Below, one piece after another: positions 26,344-36,878 of a stretch of DNA of 64,000 nt. How positions within the stretch are numbered: position 1 is the stretch's first letter; every line of letters starts with the position of its first letter. A program made the position numbers and the translations under genes. The notes beneath the pieces are model-generated. The model was not told the origin of the DNA. It did not search any database and saw only the letters and a program-made list of their open reading frames with translations. The stretch is from Strongylocentrotus droebachiensis (taxonomy: Eukaryota > Echinodermata > Echinoidea > Camarodonta > Strongylocentrotidae), in the NCBI GenBank assembly GCA_035222895.1, contig JAVYIG010000883.1, positions 364,511 through 428,510 of the forward strand. Reading direction: 5' to 3'.

Positions 26344-27040
26344 CAATCTCCTCCCTTCCCTTCTCTCTATCTCCTATATCATCCTGCTAAAACCAATACT
26401 TTGATATGCTCTGTATACACAGTGATAAAGCCCTTGTGTACACAGAAACCGCATGCTGAGTACCTAGGAAAGATACAACCCTTCCGAGATTACCGGGGCT
26501 TAATTTACATCGAGTTGCCATTTTCTAATAAAGCTGATTGCATCTTTCAACCTTCAATTCTTGAAGATCTCACTCCGGCCCAGGCAGATAAGATCTTACC
26601 AATAACAACGTCCCACCAGACTTTATATGTAAAGTGTTCCCTGATGACTACTAGAAGGATTTGTGTCTCAAACCAACTCGGGGGCAGTATTAAAACTCTT
26701 TTGTATTACCTCCACAAATCATACTCGGATTAAGTAATATCTAAGCTTATTCAAATGGGTTGCACAACACTACTGAAATCACCCTGGGTTGATATTTTTG
26801 TTGTTGAAAATGTTTGCTTTTGCGTTGTAATGATTTTTCCTAACATCTATGTATTTTTAGGGTATAATCTTTTAAAAGGTACAAAGGCACATTAGAAATT
26901 TATCCTGATTATGTACTCATCGTTCTCTTCATAATTTTTTTATATTCCTGATCTCCTACATCTACATCTTGTCTTGATTAAAGCATCGACTCACGAAATC
27001 AACGTTAAAATAGCCTATGATCGTTGACGCCTTTGTGTGT
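26344..27040. other. no gene recognised
   Basis: Holds a 110-codon plus-strand frame (26401-26733) with balanced amino-acid composition and few repeats. It has no recognisable domain and no splice context, so it is left uncalled. Confidence 0.4.
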
Positions 27041-27046
27041 GGAGGA

Positions 27047-27086
27047 GGGGGGGGGGGGGCGTTGAGCGCAGGGGGGGGGGGGGGGG
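27047..27086. repeat. paired G runs (G13 and G16)
   Basis: G13 at 27047-27059 and G16 at 27071-27086, separated by CGTTGAGCGCA. Capable of G-quadruplex formation. Confidence 0.9.
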
Positions 27087-29333
27087 TCACACATTTCACT
27101 TTGCTCTCTCGCTGTTTACCATCTTCCGCATCTTTGCGGGTTCGAAGTGACCTGAAGATGCTGACAGATCGAGGTTCTGTAAGCAGAAAGCTTTCGCCGA
27201 AGTCACTCGAGTGAGAAACGTAGATGGTGTTAATAATATTGCGAACGTGACGGCGTCCATAATCCCCGATTTCCTCGTCTTCCCTTACTCGTCGACGACA
27301 CTTCGATTTCGTGGTCATCTTCGGGCATCGGATCTCTGCCTTTAAAGCTCATCAAATCCCTCTATCTGAAGAGTGTGTCATTCGCGATTAGATACACCTG
27401 ACTTATCTCTCACTGCAACTCATCTACTGTCCTATCTGTACACATTATTCCAAAGAAAGAATTGTGCTGTATCGTTTTCCCTCCTCTTCTATATACATGT
27501 AGCTGACATGTCTCGAGGCAAAATATTCCATGGACAAATTTGCACTTCCGTATCACGAGTCTTTGTTAACACGGTAGTGTCATTTCTTCGTTTCGCTATG
27601 ACCTCTCTGCATCTAGTAATCTCTTTGTCTTTTATTGTTTTGTATTTTAAGAGGTCGATTACAAAACAAACGTCTTACTTTTGTTGTTCTTCTCTCGAAA
27701 GAAAAATTATCCTTGTGTACACACTGCGGGCAGAATAGCCCCCATTAACGTTATGTCCATTACAACGTTAGCAAGACTATTCAATATCAAAGAGAAGGAT
27801 GAAAAGACGAGGACAGAATTCCGGGAAGAAATGTAGTTTCCATGGCAACGCAAGGATCGACTATCACCCGGAAAGTGACATTTCGCTCAGTTGTCGAGTC
27901 TGACGAGATGAATTTTTCGATGCATCTCACCCGAATATCAATCAAAATGCCCCTGGTTATAGTCTCGTTAGGATGCCCTGCAAATTGCCACAAAAGTCAC
28001 ATGCGGTTTTGAAGAGCCCTTCTAAAGCGACGACATGCATTGCAAATGAGTATAGGAGGCTACAGGAGTTGAGAAAATGGTTCTAACATAAATACCAGGA
28101 AATATGCTTGCGTCTCTAATTTGGGAGGGGTATTAAATGGCGCTAATAAAGGATGAAAAACAACTCATAAACTAGGAATCTGCGTATGGCTTTTTAGAAA
28201 TTGGCCTAATGAGAAATGCATTCGAACGTTTCCTCTTCGGCTCAATGAACAAACTAGAGAACGCACGATTGCATCTTTATAATGGCTGATATTATAATTA
28301 ATGTGTGACGATGAAATGTCTTGATGAAATCATTTTGATATAAAAGATGATATAACATTATTGTTGTTAAATTGACTGGTTAAGAATTGTAAACTCGATG
28401 AGGCAGAGTATTGGTACATCTTTATTTCACTTTGTATACAGACTCCTGAACAAGAGCAGTCTTTTCTCCTCTTAGAGTCTTGGGTAGAGGGGATATAAAA
28501 ACGTATGATTGTGTTTAGTAATGGTGAGAAGCTAAGCTCGAAAGCATAATTTATATTGATAGTATATCAGAAGAAGATTGATATGAGTATACACCAGGTC
28601 TGAAGATGAATAAGCTTTGTAGCCTTGATAGTCAATATCTGTAATATTATTATTATTATTAATATTATTAATATGTATTTGGCGTCACCTGTGCCTGGGA
28701 GGCGAAAAGCGAACTGATGAATCACTATAACCCTCGAGTCTAGCTCTCATCCAGGTATAACTGATTGGGATTTCATGTGCAGGTGGACTTTGCTTTGAAT
28801 GAAATCTCATTTCATGAGAAGTAAACAGGTGTCTTACTGGTTATCAAGACATATCTGCGACGAGTGTCTATACGGTTGGGAGAAAGGCAGCCATCCCTAT
28901 TCCCAAAGCAGACTCGGATATCGTTTCTGCACGTCAGTTTGAATAAGCAAGCGGATGAATATAAATGGGTTAGTATAGAGTGATGAATGTTAGATTTTAT
29001 TTTCTAGTACCTTAATCGGTTCGGGGAAGGTAAATAATATGTGTCTGTGGTGATGTTCCTTGATTTAATGACGGGATGGGCTAAGTGGGATTGAGAGCAG
29101 AAGCGTGCTTGTTTGTCCCATCGCCTCTACCTTACACGGCGAACTCTTCTCCTAGTGGGTCCCCTGTCTAAAATCCTTTATCGTCTTCTATGTTAGTGAC
29201 CCCTAAATTGGCATCTCAATTACCTGAAATGATGGGCCATGGTCCAGGGCATTGGTCTGTACCGGCTGATCGGATTGATTCGAGTCTATCGATCTACCGA
29301 CATGGCCTCGCGGTACAGGAAGCCGATCCCCCC
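27087..29333. other. no gene recognised; CpG-richer start
   Basis: 27100-27320 is CpG-richer than average and has a minus-strand frame that starts inside the G runs. No domain is seen. A short ATT repeat sits at 28648-28675. The remainder is unique-looking, up to the left end of the 6-kb element. Confidence 0.4.
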
Positions 29334-29336
29334 TAT

Positions 29337-30141
29337 TAGGCCAAGAGCATTAGGTCAAAAAAGGCTTAAACCTGGACATTTTTGGTAACAAGCTGATTTT
29401 TTCAGGATAGCTCCAGGAATATGTCTAGAATAACATACTAAAAGTCCTCATAAATCCTCCTTGAGCGTTTTCCGTAATCCAAGATGGCGTCCAAAATGGC
29501 CGCCATTTCCTGATTTTCTTATAACTTTGCAACTAGATAACCCAAATACAAAATTTAAATGTCTAAATATATGTTTTTTACCATAAGGAACTCAATAAAA
29601 TACTTGTTGATAACTTTTGTAACACACAAGTAGCTATAAACTACTTTAGCCCTTCCCGAAATCCAAAATGGCGCCCAAAATTGCTGCCATTTCCTGAATT
29701 TCTTATAACTGTGCAACTAGATAACCCAAATACCAAATTTAAATGTCTAAATATATGTTTTTCAGCATAAGCAACTCAACCAAATACTTATCAATACATT
29801 TTGAAACACACAAGTGGCAGTAAAACCACTTGAGCTCTTTCCGAAATCCAAAATGGCGTCCAAAATGGCCATTATTTTGAATTTATCTCACTGTATTAAA
29901 GTAGGTGCGTTATGAATACAATCAAATGTCTATACTAGAAAAGCACTATGTAATACATGTCAGTGCAAATAAACCTTTCATTAAATAATTAAATATTTCT
30001 TATACATAACGTATACACACCCACCCACCCACACACACGTGCACACATATGGCTGCTTCCATCAGACTGACAGTGTGCAAACCGTGAAGAGTACTCAACG
30101 TTAGATGGAACTGAAAATGGAGACACATTAGTACCAAGGTC
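29337..30141 (+). repeat. left terminal inverted repeat with 185-bp subrepeats
   Basis: Within the arm, a unit containing AAATGGCG, a CTAGATAACCCAAATAC block and AAATGTCTAAATATATG repeats with a period of about 185 bp (AATGGCG boxes at 29481, 29665 and 29850). The inner end carries a CCACCCACCCACACACAC patch and ends ACATTAGTACCAAGGTC. Confidence 0.9.
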
Positions 30142-30190
30142 TGGTTTCAAACAGGAAATGCACCTCAATAGCACATGCCATGTCATCTCT

Positions 30191-30234
30191 GCTAGTAGAC
30201 CAGGTCATTTCTGCTAGTAGACCAGGTCATTTCT
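30191..30234. repeat. 22-bp tandem duplication
   Basis: Two back-to-back copies of a unit containing TGCTAGTAGACCAGGTCATT, just inside the left arm of the 6-kb element. Confidence 0.85.
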
Positions 30235-30519
30235 GTTGCCAATTGTGTTGGAATGGCTTCGTATAAACACCGGAAGTGTGGCTCACGTGAACAGATAGAC
30301 ATCTTGAGCTGAGCAACATGAGCTTTGTCCTTCATGGATTGGTTTCATGAAAGTGGCCATGCAGAGTGACCAGTACGAGAATTGAAACTCTGCCCTTCAT
30401 CAATTTAGACCCCTCCAATCCGAGTACCGTCTACACGGCACTATACTTTGCACAGTCACAATGTGAAAAACATATAACTTAAGAATATGTGCAGTAACAT
30501 TTAACCAGCCCTCCCAGGT

Positions 30520-31090
30520 CGAAATTCCAGTTGATACCAGTTGAAACCAGTAAGGATTTCCAACTGGTATTTACTGGTTTGAACTGGTCTCAACTGGTCT
30601 CAACTGGTCTCAACTGGTCTCAACTGGTACCAGTTGATACCAGTTGATACAATTTGGAAACCAGTAGAAATACCAGTTGACATCTGAGACCAGTTGATAT
30701 TACCAGTTGATTTACCAGTTGAAACCAGTAGATGATTACCAGTTGATTTACCAGTTGAAAACCAGTATGATTACCAGTTGATTTACCAGTTGAAAACCAG
30801 TAGATGATCACCAGTTGATTTACCAGTTGAAAACCAGTAGATGATTACCAGTTGATTCCAGTTGAAAACCAGTAGATGATTACCAGTTGAAAACCAGTAG
30901 ATGAGTACCAGTTGATTTACCAGTTGAAAACCAGTAGATGATTACCAGTTGATTTACCAGTTGAAAACCAGTAAGATTACCAGTTGATTTACCAGTTGAA
31001 AACCAGTAGATATATAATTACCAGTTGATTTACCAGTTGAAAACCAGTACGAATACCAGTTGATTTACCAGTTGAAAAACCAGTTCAATG
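30520..31090. repeat. CCAGTTG minisatellite (~37-bp unit), left array
   Basis: The core unit contains ACCAGTTGATTTACCAGTTG followed by AAAACCAGTAGATGATT, about 37 bp, repeated with internal deletions. The first 130 bp are a more irregular mix of CAACTGGTCT and CCAGTTGATA repeats. Confidence 0.9.
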
Positions 31091-31489
31091 TATCTTATGA
31101 ATATTCATGATTTGCATGTTTTCACAGAAAATATAATTATCATGATCTTTCAAGCAAATGTGACAATGCACATACATTTTGTGATTTACATTTTCTTAGT
31201 TAATTATTGACAAATATATTACACATGTCTGATCATGTTTTTCATCTAATTTAAGACGTAAAATTAGATATATTGATATATGTAATTACTAACCAGAAAT
31301 AAAGTGTATAAATTTATATATTAATATGCACGAACAATATATGTCAAATCACATAATACACATCTGTAATCTACTTCAAATGATCATTGTGATGGGGTAA
31401 TTGCAAGAGTTAGTATATGTGGTAAATTTGGTGGCCAGATGCTAATAATGATTATTGATTATCAGTTGATTGATTACTGGATAATCATC

Positions 31490-31770
31490 TGAAAAATCAA
31501 CTGGTAAATCAACTGGTAATTCAACTGGTAAATCAACTGGTCTCAGTTAGCGTTGTTTCAATTTCTATATTAAAAACCAGTTGAATCTACTGGTTTCAAC
31601 TGGTACCAGTTGACTTACTGGTTTTAACTGGTACCAGTTGCCTACTGGTTTCAACTGGAAATTCAACTGGTAAATCAACTGGTAATTGAACTGGTAAATC
31701 AACTGGTAAATCAACTGGTAGGCCTAATTCAACTGGTAAATCAACTGGTCTCAGATAGCGTTGTTTCAAT
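31490..31770. repeat. CAACTGG minisatellite, right array
   Basis: The same heptamer in the opposite orientation (TCAACTGGTAAATCAACTGG), making the element self-complementary. It includes one full copy of a ~100-bp segment (31540-31640) that recurs at the right end split by the miniature element. Confidence 0.85.
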
Positions 31771-31780
31771 TTCCATATTA

Positions 31781-32223
31781 GGGACTTTTAGAATGAGTGA
31801 ACGAGAACACGACGAACGCCGACTGATCATGCGTGTCAACGTACTTAACTGCCCATGTTGGCTACAATTAGAAATATTTTAGATTGCACTCGACGATATG
31901 CATGCAGGAAGTAACACAATAAACATCACGGACAAAGAAAGAGGACATTCCTCATTCTACCCTCAACAAAAGAACATCCCTTCACTGCTAATATGTAAAT
32001 ATGTGCAGAACAGGTGCATGTGACACCTGTTCTACACATTTCAGCATGTAAAGGCGCTTTATAAATGTCAATATGTATGTATGTATTGCATGTACTAGAT
32101 TTAGGAAAATCAAGGTTGACGCAATCTCGATCGCCGACTGAGACCACGTGACGCAGGCGCAGTGCCTTAAAATGACGTCACACGTTGCAGTCAAAGCTCT
32201 TGACGTGCATTTCTAAAAGTCCC
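31781..32223. mobile_element. 443-bp miniature element with TATTA target duplication
   Basis: Ends are GGGACTTTTAGAA and its reverse complement (TTCTAAAAGTCCC). TATTA flanks both sides (31776-31780, 32224-32228). An uninterrupted relative of the target is present at about 31540-31640: the sequence across 31755-31780 plus 32229 onward matches it with a single TATTA. The interior has a palindrome around AGAACAGGTG/CACCTGTTCT and, near the right end, CACGTG, a GCAGGCGCAG word and TGACGTCA. No protein is encoded. Confidence 0.9.
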
Positions 32224-34514
32224 TATTAAAAACCAGTTGAATCTACTGGTTTCAACTGGTACCAGTTGACTTACTGGTTTTAACTGGTACCAGTTGCCTA
32301 CTGGTTTCAACTGGAATTCCGACCTGGGCTCGTACATCAAGGCAGCAGAGATTGTAGCTTCTTCTCAAGACCTAGGAAAAGTAATCGTCCGTTTTGGTGG
32401 ATTTCACCTCCGCATGTCATATATCGGCAGCATAAAGTCCACGTCATGGGCAGAAGTATGCTTGTAGAGCTATGGGAGACAGTGTACGCCAAAGGGTCTG
32501 TCATACATATGCAATCTGGTCATGCATTTTCCCCTTCTCTTCGTGCTCACATTCTTACTTCAGCTGCCCTCATTTGCGTGTTGATGGGTAAACCTGGCGT
32601 CGTAGACAGCATAGATAAGGACCACTTAGCGAATCTGTATGGTGCACTCCTCAACCAGGACAAGAAGGTGACTGCTGTACCTGAGAAGAGTGTGTCAAAC
32701 AGTTAAAGTCAGATCATTTCACAACTCATTGAACGGGCAGCAGGACACAGTAGGACAGGGAAACTTTGGTTGCAGTAAATTCGACATTTATGTGTCTCTT
32801 CTGCAATGTTTCATTTCAGCTGAAAGGACAGGGGACTGCATGGTAGCTCCATCTCAGCTGTGTGAGGGAAATGATACAACATTTCCATGCTGCAGGACAT
32901 CTTCCCTAGTTCAAATATGCCAGGTTATTTTTACAACAGATGGAAGCTCTAGAGCAAACCATGCCAGGAAATGAATATACACAATTCGCAGAAATGGGAT
33001 ACTTCACGATCCCCCGTGTGGATTCATTATGGGGAGGAAACTTCTCTGATCAGACCATTGAAAAGTTCCTGATGCGGCAGCTGAAAACATCTAGAGATAT
33101 GACTCGTGGACGTGGAATCACAGACAGTACATTGGCTATTAAAGTGGGTTCATGCACTTCCTCACTGTGTTCCTACCTGTGATGAACTGGAACAGTTCAC
33201 CGGAGTACACACCGGTACACCACAGCAGCATAAAGACATACAGCAAAGTACCAGGTCAAGAGACAATAAAGAAAGAAGTATCTTTGTTGGATGGCTGCAG
33301 GCACATCACCATTTGCTTGATACGAAACTAATTGCCTGGTCTCCTTGTCAACTGGCATCGTCGCTGGCTTATCTGTTAATTGGGATTAACCTGTATAAAT
33401 CGGCCTAGTAGCGGCATCCGAAACGAATGCATGGTAGGAAGTTTACAGAATTCAAGCTACGTACATCGTAAGGACAAGGTGAAGACCATTGGTGCCAAGA
33501 GTAAGAGAGTGAAAATCAGGGGACAAAGCACATAAGTCAACCCAACACTACTGTTCAACAGAATAACATGTGTCCTGAATAACAACACTGAGATGGAATC
33601 GGTCTTTGCTTATGAACATATTTTCACGCACTTTCCCTTTCAAAGGTGGGGTGATGCGGAAGCCAACAAAGAGTTCTCTGGGTCTCCTGCTGAATTCGTT
33701 CTCCAAGCAATCCAACGTGCCAGAAATGGTCTCTTTGTTGAAGATGGTGGTCGCCTACTGCACCCTTAAGCATTTTGGAGCTCATTTGATGGTGGTGTTC
33801 GATGGATATGGAAGTGCAACTTCGACAAAGGTAGCTGAGCAGAGAAGAATAGCCCAAAGATGTACCTCTTTGTTTGATGATAATATATTATATGCCAACA
33901 AGCACAACCCAAAACAGCTTTCCTTGTCAACAGCAACAATAAGATGAGACTTATACAAACTCTACGTGACAAAATACGTACCAGTATCAAGCAGACAGAA
34001 GCGGATGCCACTAACCTGATTGTCTCTACAGCACAAGCAGTAGCAGAGTCAGAACAGGTGCCCGTTGTTGTCGTTGGTAAGGACACAGATTTACTGGTCA
34101 TGCTAGTTGCTCCGGCAACCGCAGCCGCAGAATCCTGTCATGGTCTTCAACATTCATGAAATTCAGCATGCCATAGGGGATACTAGAAATAACCTGATGT
34201 TTCTTTAAGCTGTGACAGGGTGTGATACGGTCTCTGCAATCTACCGTCAGGGCAGTCGTAAAACTTTCAATATGGTCCACAAGAAACTTGACTATGGCTT
34301 GCTTGATACATTCGCAGTGGAAGCACCCATGACGAGGTAAAAAAGAGCCGGGAAAGCCTTTATGGGGCCAGCAGTTCTTTATGACTACCGTCACACTGCA
34401 TACAATTAAACGGGCAATTGGTCGCAGTTCTCTGAGTTCATCCTTTCAGTTAAAAAGTCTACTTCCAACTAGTGCTGCAGCAAAGCAACATCCATGCCGC
34501 ACCTCTTACAGTCG

Positions 34515-34592
34515 ATGGCCCGAATTCACAAAGCAAGGTTTGAGCTCAGACCAAGGTTTGAGCTCAAACCTTGCTTTGTGAATTCGGGCCAT
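34515..34592. repeat. palindrome with perfect 32-bp arms
   Basis: Left arm 34515-34546 begins ATGGCCCGAATTCACAAAGC. The right arm 34561-34592 is its exact reverse complement, with a 14-bp spacer that repeats part of the arm. Arm identity suggests recent origin or gene conversion. It sits between the end of the pseudogene and the right arm of the 6-kb element. Confidence 0.9.
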
Positions 34593-34612
34593 TATGTATA
34601 AAAAGCTTTAGC

Positions 34613-35403
34613 GACCTTGGTACTAATGTGTCTACATTTTCAGTACCATCTAATGTTGAGTATTCTTCACGGTTGCACACTGTCAGTCTGATATCGTTGG
34701 GGATGATGGAAGCAGCCATATGTGTATGTGGGTGTGTGTGTGTGTACTTTATGCATAAAAAGTATTTTTTAATTAAAAGATTGTTGTACTGATATGTATT
34801 TCAATGGTGCTTTTCTAGTCTAGACATTTGATTATATTCATTACGTATCTACTTACAATGAGATAAACTTGGAAATAATGGCCATTTTGGGTGCCATTTT
34901 GGATTTCGGGAAGGGCTCAAGTGGTTTTACTGCTACTTGTGTGTTTCAAAATTTGTTAATAACTATTTGGTTGAGTTCCTTATGCTGAAAAACATATATT
35001 TAGACATTTAAATTTGGTATTTGGGTTATCTAGTTGCAAAGTTAGAAGAAATACAGGAAATGGTGTCAATTTTAGGCGCCATTTTGGATTTCGAAAAGGG
35101 CTAAAAGTGGTTTAAAGCTACTTGTGTGTATAAGAATTTATCAACATGTATTTTATTGAGTTCCTTAAGCTAAAAAACATATATTTAGACATTTAAATTT
35201 TGTATTTGGGTTATCTAGTTGCAAAGCTATAAGAAATTCAGGACATGGCGGCCATTTTGGACGCCATCTTGGATTGCGGAAAACGCTCAAGGAGGATTTA
35301 TGAGGACTTTTAGTATGTTAATCTAGACATATTCCTGGACCTATCCTGAAAAAATCAGCTTGTTACCAAAAATGTCCATGTTAAAACTAATGCTCTTGGC
35401 CTA
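34613..35403 (-). repeat. right terminal inverted repeat of the 6-kb element
   Basis: Reverse complement of 29337-30141 with scattered substitutions and small indels, including the 185-bp subrepeats and their AATGGCG boxes. Reads outward to GCTCTTGGCCTA. Confidence 0.9.
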
Positions 35404-35574
35404 TATGAAGTAAAGAAAGTCGCTAACTTCAACCGGCAGAGAGCCACCTGTTGTATGGTGTTCGGTGACTGAAGTTAGCCCCCTGGGTTAAGCACTGTAT
35501 TGAGCGCACTTTCTTGAAATGTATGGTATGTTAGACTAGCTGGAAGGTAGCGTGAAATTTGACATTGCCCAGGA

Positions 35575-35775
35575 AGATGGATCGAAATAGAGACGTACAT
35601 GGAGAGAGAGTGAGAAAAATAGATAGAGACAAGGAGAGACAGAGAACGAGACAGGGGGCGCAGATACTGTAACCGGATAGAGAAGGGAAGATAGAGAGAG
35701 AGAGGGGTGAGAAATAGACAGAGACAGAGAGAAGGGAGAGGGAGATACATGAGAGAGGGAGACATAGAGAGACAA

Positions 35776-35806
<31 letters not shown>

Positions 35807-35855
35807 GAGAGAGACAGACAGAGAGAGACAGAGAGAGAGAGAGGAAGAGGGGTCG
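35575..35855. repeat. GA/GACA-rich purine tract
   Basis: GAGA repeats mixed with CAGACAGACAGACAG. Long Ser/Leu frames on the minus strand are artefacts of it. Confidence 0.9.
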
Positions 35856-36776
35856 AAAGTACTGGACACAGATAAGACTTTACTACAGAGGCAAGTAATG
35901 ACAAATTACAGGAAACTGCTATATGCCTACGTCCCAACGTATTGCCCAATCTTCCCTCTAGGCCAAATAATCAATTCTATAAAAGTGCATATCTTCAATG
36001 ATCTTGAACGAATGGCTGCACTGCTTCAAACATCGGATTATCCAGTTATTTAGATTCCAAGGAAAAAAAATATATACTATAGTACTTTGATATTCGTTTT
36101 TTCATTGACCATTAATATATTGTTTCAAACTATAGCTCCCACTGATGTTTAAGATCATGAGCTGACGACCATACCACATCGGTAGTTAATTATTTACAGG
36201 CAGCATTAATAATATCTTAATTCGTGCACATTAAGATAAAAATGTGCCACTGCTACAAATGGTTTTGCACGTACTTTGCACACGCAAAAATTCATGTTTG
36301 CTCCAAAACCATAATAATTATATAACAGAGGAAATTTTAGCAACAAACGTATTCTATAATAATTCTCTTTTCTTCTGAACAAGGAGGAGCATCGTATTAA
36401 AACGTAATCATGTTTCTAGAGAAATATCATATCTGATATTTCGGCTAGTGTGAGTTGAGTTGAAATAACATTTCCTCCATAGATCAACTGTACAGTAGGA
36501 CAATCTCAATCAACACATATTTTTTTGCCCACAAAGATCACTTCCAGATTAGGATATCAAAATTGCATATATAGGCGATGAGCTAGCCTATCAAACTTGA
36601 CGTATGGGGTTAATGTATACTTGAATGGCATTTTGTCTTGAGGAAAGTAGGTAACATCTCAAGTGGACATTTTAAAATGAATAATTAAAGAAAATTAAGA
36701 TTGATCCATCATTTAAGCCAATAGTGCTGGTGACAAATTCTTCGTAGAAAAAATATAATAAAATATTAGGCATATA
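35856..36776. other. no gene seen
   Basis: Unique-looking AT-rich DNA. Confidence 0.5.
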
Positions 36777-36878
36777 CACACTAAGAAATAAGGATGCAAT
36801 TGGGGGTGCAAATTTGCATCTACCTTGGCAGAGGGTGCTGCTATATTGTAGCAGAATTGTACCTTTATTTCTTAGTGT
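36777..36878. mobile_element. 102-bp miniature inverted-repeat element
   Basis: Left end ACACTAAGAAATAAGG, right end the reverse complement of ACACTAAGAAATAAAGG. The interior has further self-complementary parts (TGCTGCTA...TAGCAG). A clear target duplication is not visible. Confidence 0.7.

Larger units (their letters stand above)
30513..32328. mobile_element. CCAGTTG-repeat foldback element inside the nuclease-like gene
   Basis: The ends are inverted: left CCCAGGTCGAAATTCCAGTTG, right the reverse complement of CCCAGGTCGGAATTCCAGTTG. The body consists of CCAGTTG arrays on the left, AT-rich unique DNA (31090-31480) and CAACTGG arrays on the right, plus an inserted miniature element. CT lies immediately outside both ends. 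Removing the element and one CT joins the host reading frame, so it interrupted a coding sequence and probably makes a 2-bp duplication. No transposase was seen, so it is non-autonomous. Confidence 0.8.
30390..34505 (+). pseudogene. broken gene for a FEN1/XPG/PIN-like nuclease-family protein
   Basis: Collinear peptide fragments run left to right in changing frames. They are LPFINLDPSNPSTVY (30390 on), then after the nested element YIKAAEIVASS and VIVRFGGFHLRMSYIGS (32333-32466), ELWETVYAKGSVIHMQSGHA (32446 frame), MGYFTIPRVDSLWGGNFSDQ (32940 frame), ALPHCVPTCDELEQFTGVH (33106 frame), GGVMRKPTKSSLGLLLNSF and VVFDGYGSATSTKVAEQRR (33606 frame), TEADATNLIV and VVVVGKDTDLLVMLV (33944 frame), then AVTGCDTVSAIYRQG (34210 on). 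VVFDG, the EADA box and the DTD box are spaced like the acidic catalytic motifs of XPG-N and XPG-I domains. From memory, a multicopy uncharacterised metazoan family has this layout. Stops and frameshifts rule out a product. Confidence 0.8.
29337..35403 (+). mobile_element. 6.07-kb long-TIR element carrying a FEN1/XPG-like gene remnant
   Basis: Both ends read TAGGCCAAGAGCATTAG inward and remain near-identical for about 800 bp: left arm 29337-30141, right arm 34613-35403 in reverse complement. TAT flanks both sides (29334-29336, 35404-35406), a possible 3-bp target duplication, though the exact boundary is ambiguous. The interior holds one broken plus-strand gene, a nested CCAGTTG-repeat element and a 78-bp palindrome. 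Strong arm similarity with a ruined gene indicates a fairly recent but now inactive DNA-transposon-like element. The terminal sequence does not match a superfamily I can name. Confidence 0.85.

Noticed and set aside
26401-26733. 110-codon plus-strand frame with balanced composition
   Set aside because: No recognisable family or splice signals; translated database search would be needed to reconsider it.
26962-27318. 118-codon minus-strand frame with charged N-terminus
   Set aside because: Its middle translates two G runs into poly-Pro; nothing supports it as an exon.
30620-30811. 63-codon minus-strand repeat frame
   Set aside because: Translation of the CCAGTTG minisatellite.
30520-31090. 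Possible CRISPR-like array because of regularly spaced repeats
   Set aside because: The repeats are contiguous minisatellite units without unique spacers, in an animal-type genome.
35475-35949. 96-137-codon minus-strand frames
   Set aside because: They read through a GA/GACA-rich tract; composition is repeat-derived.
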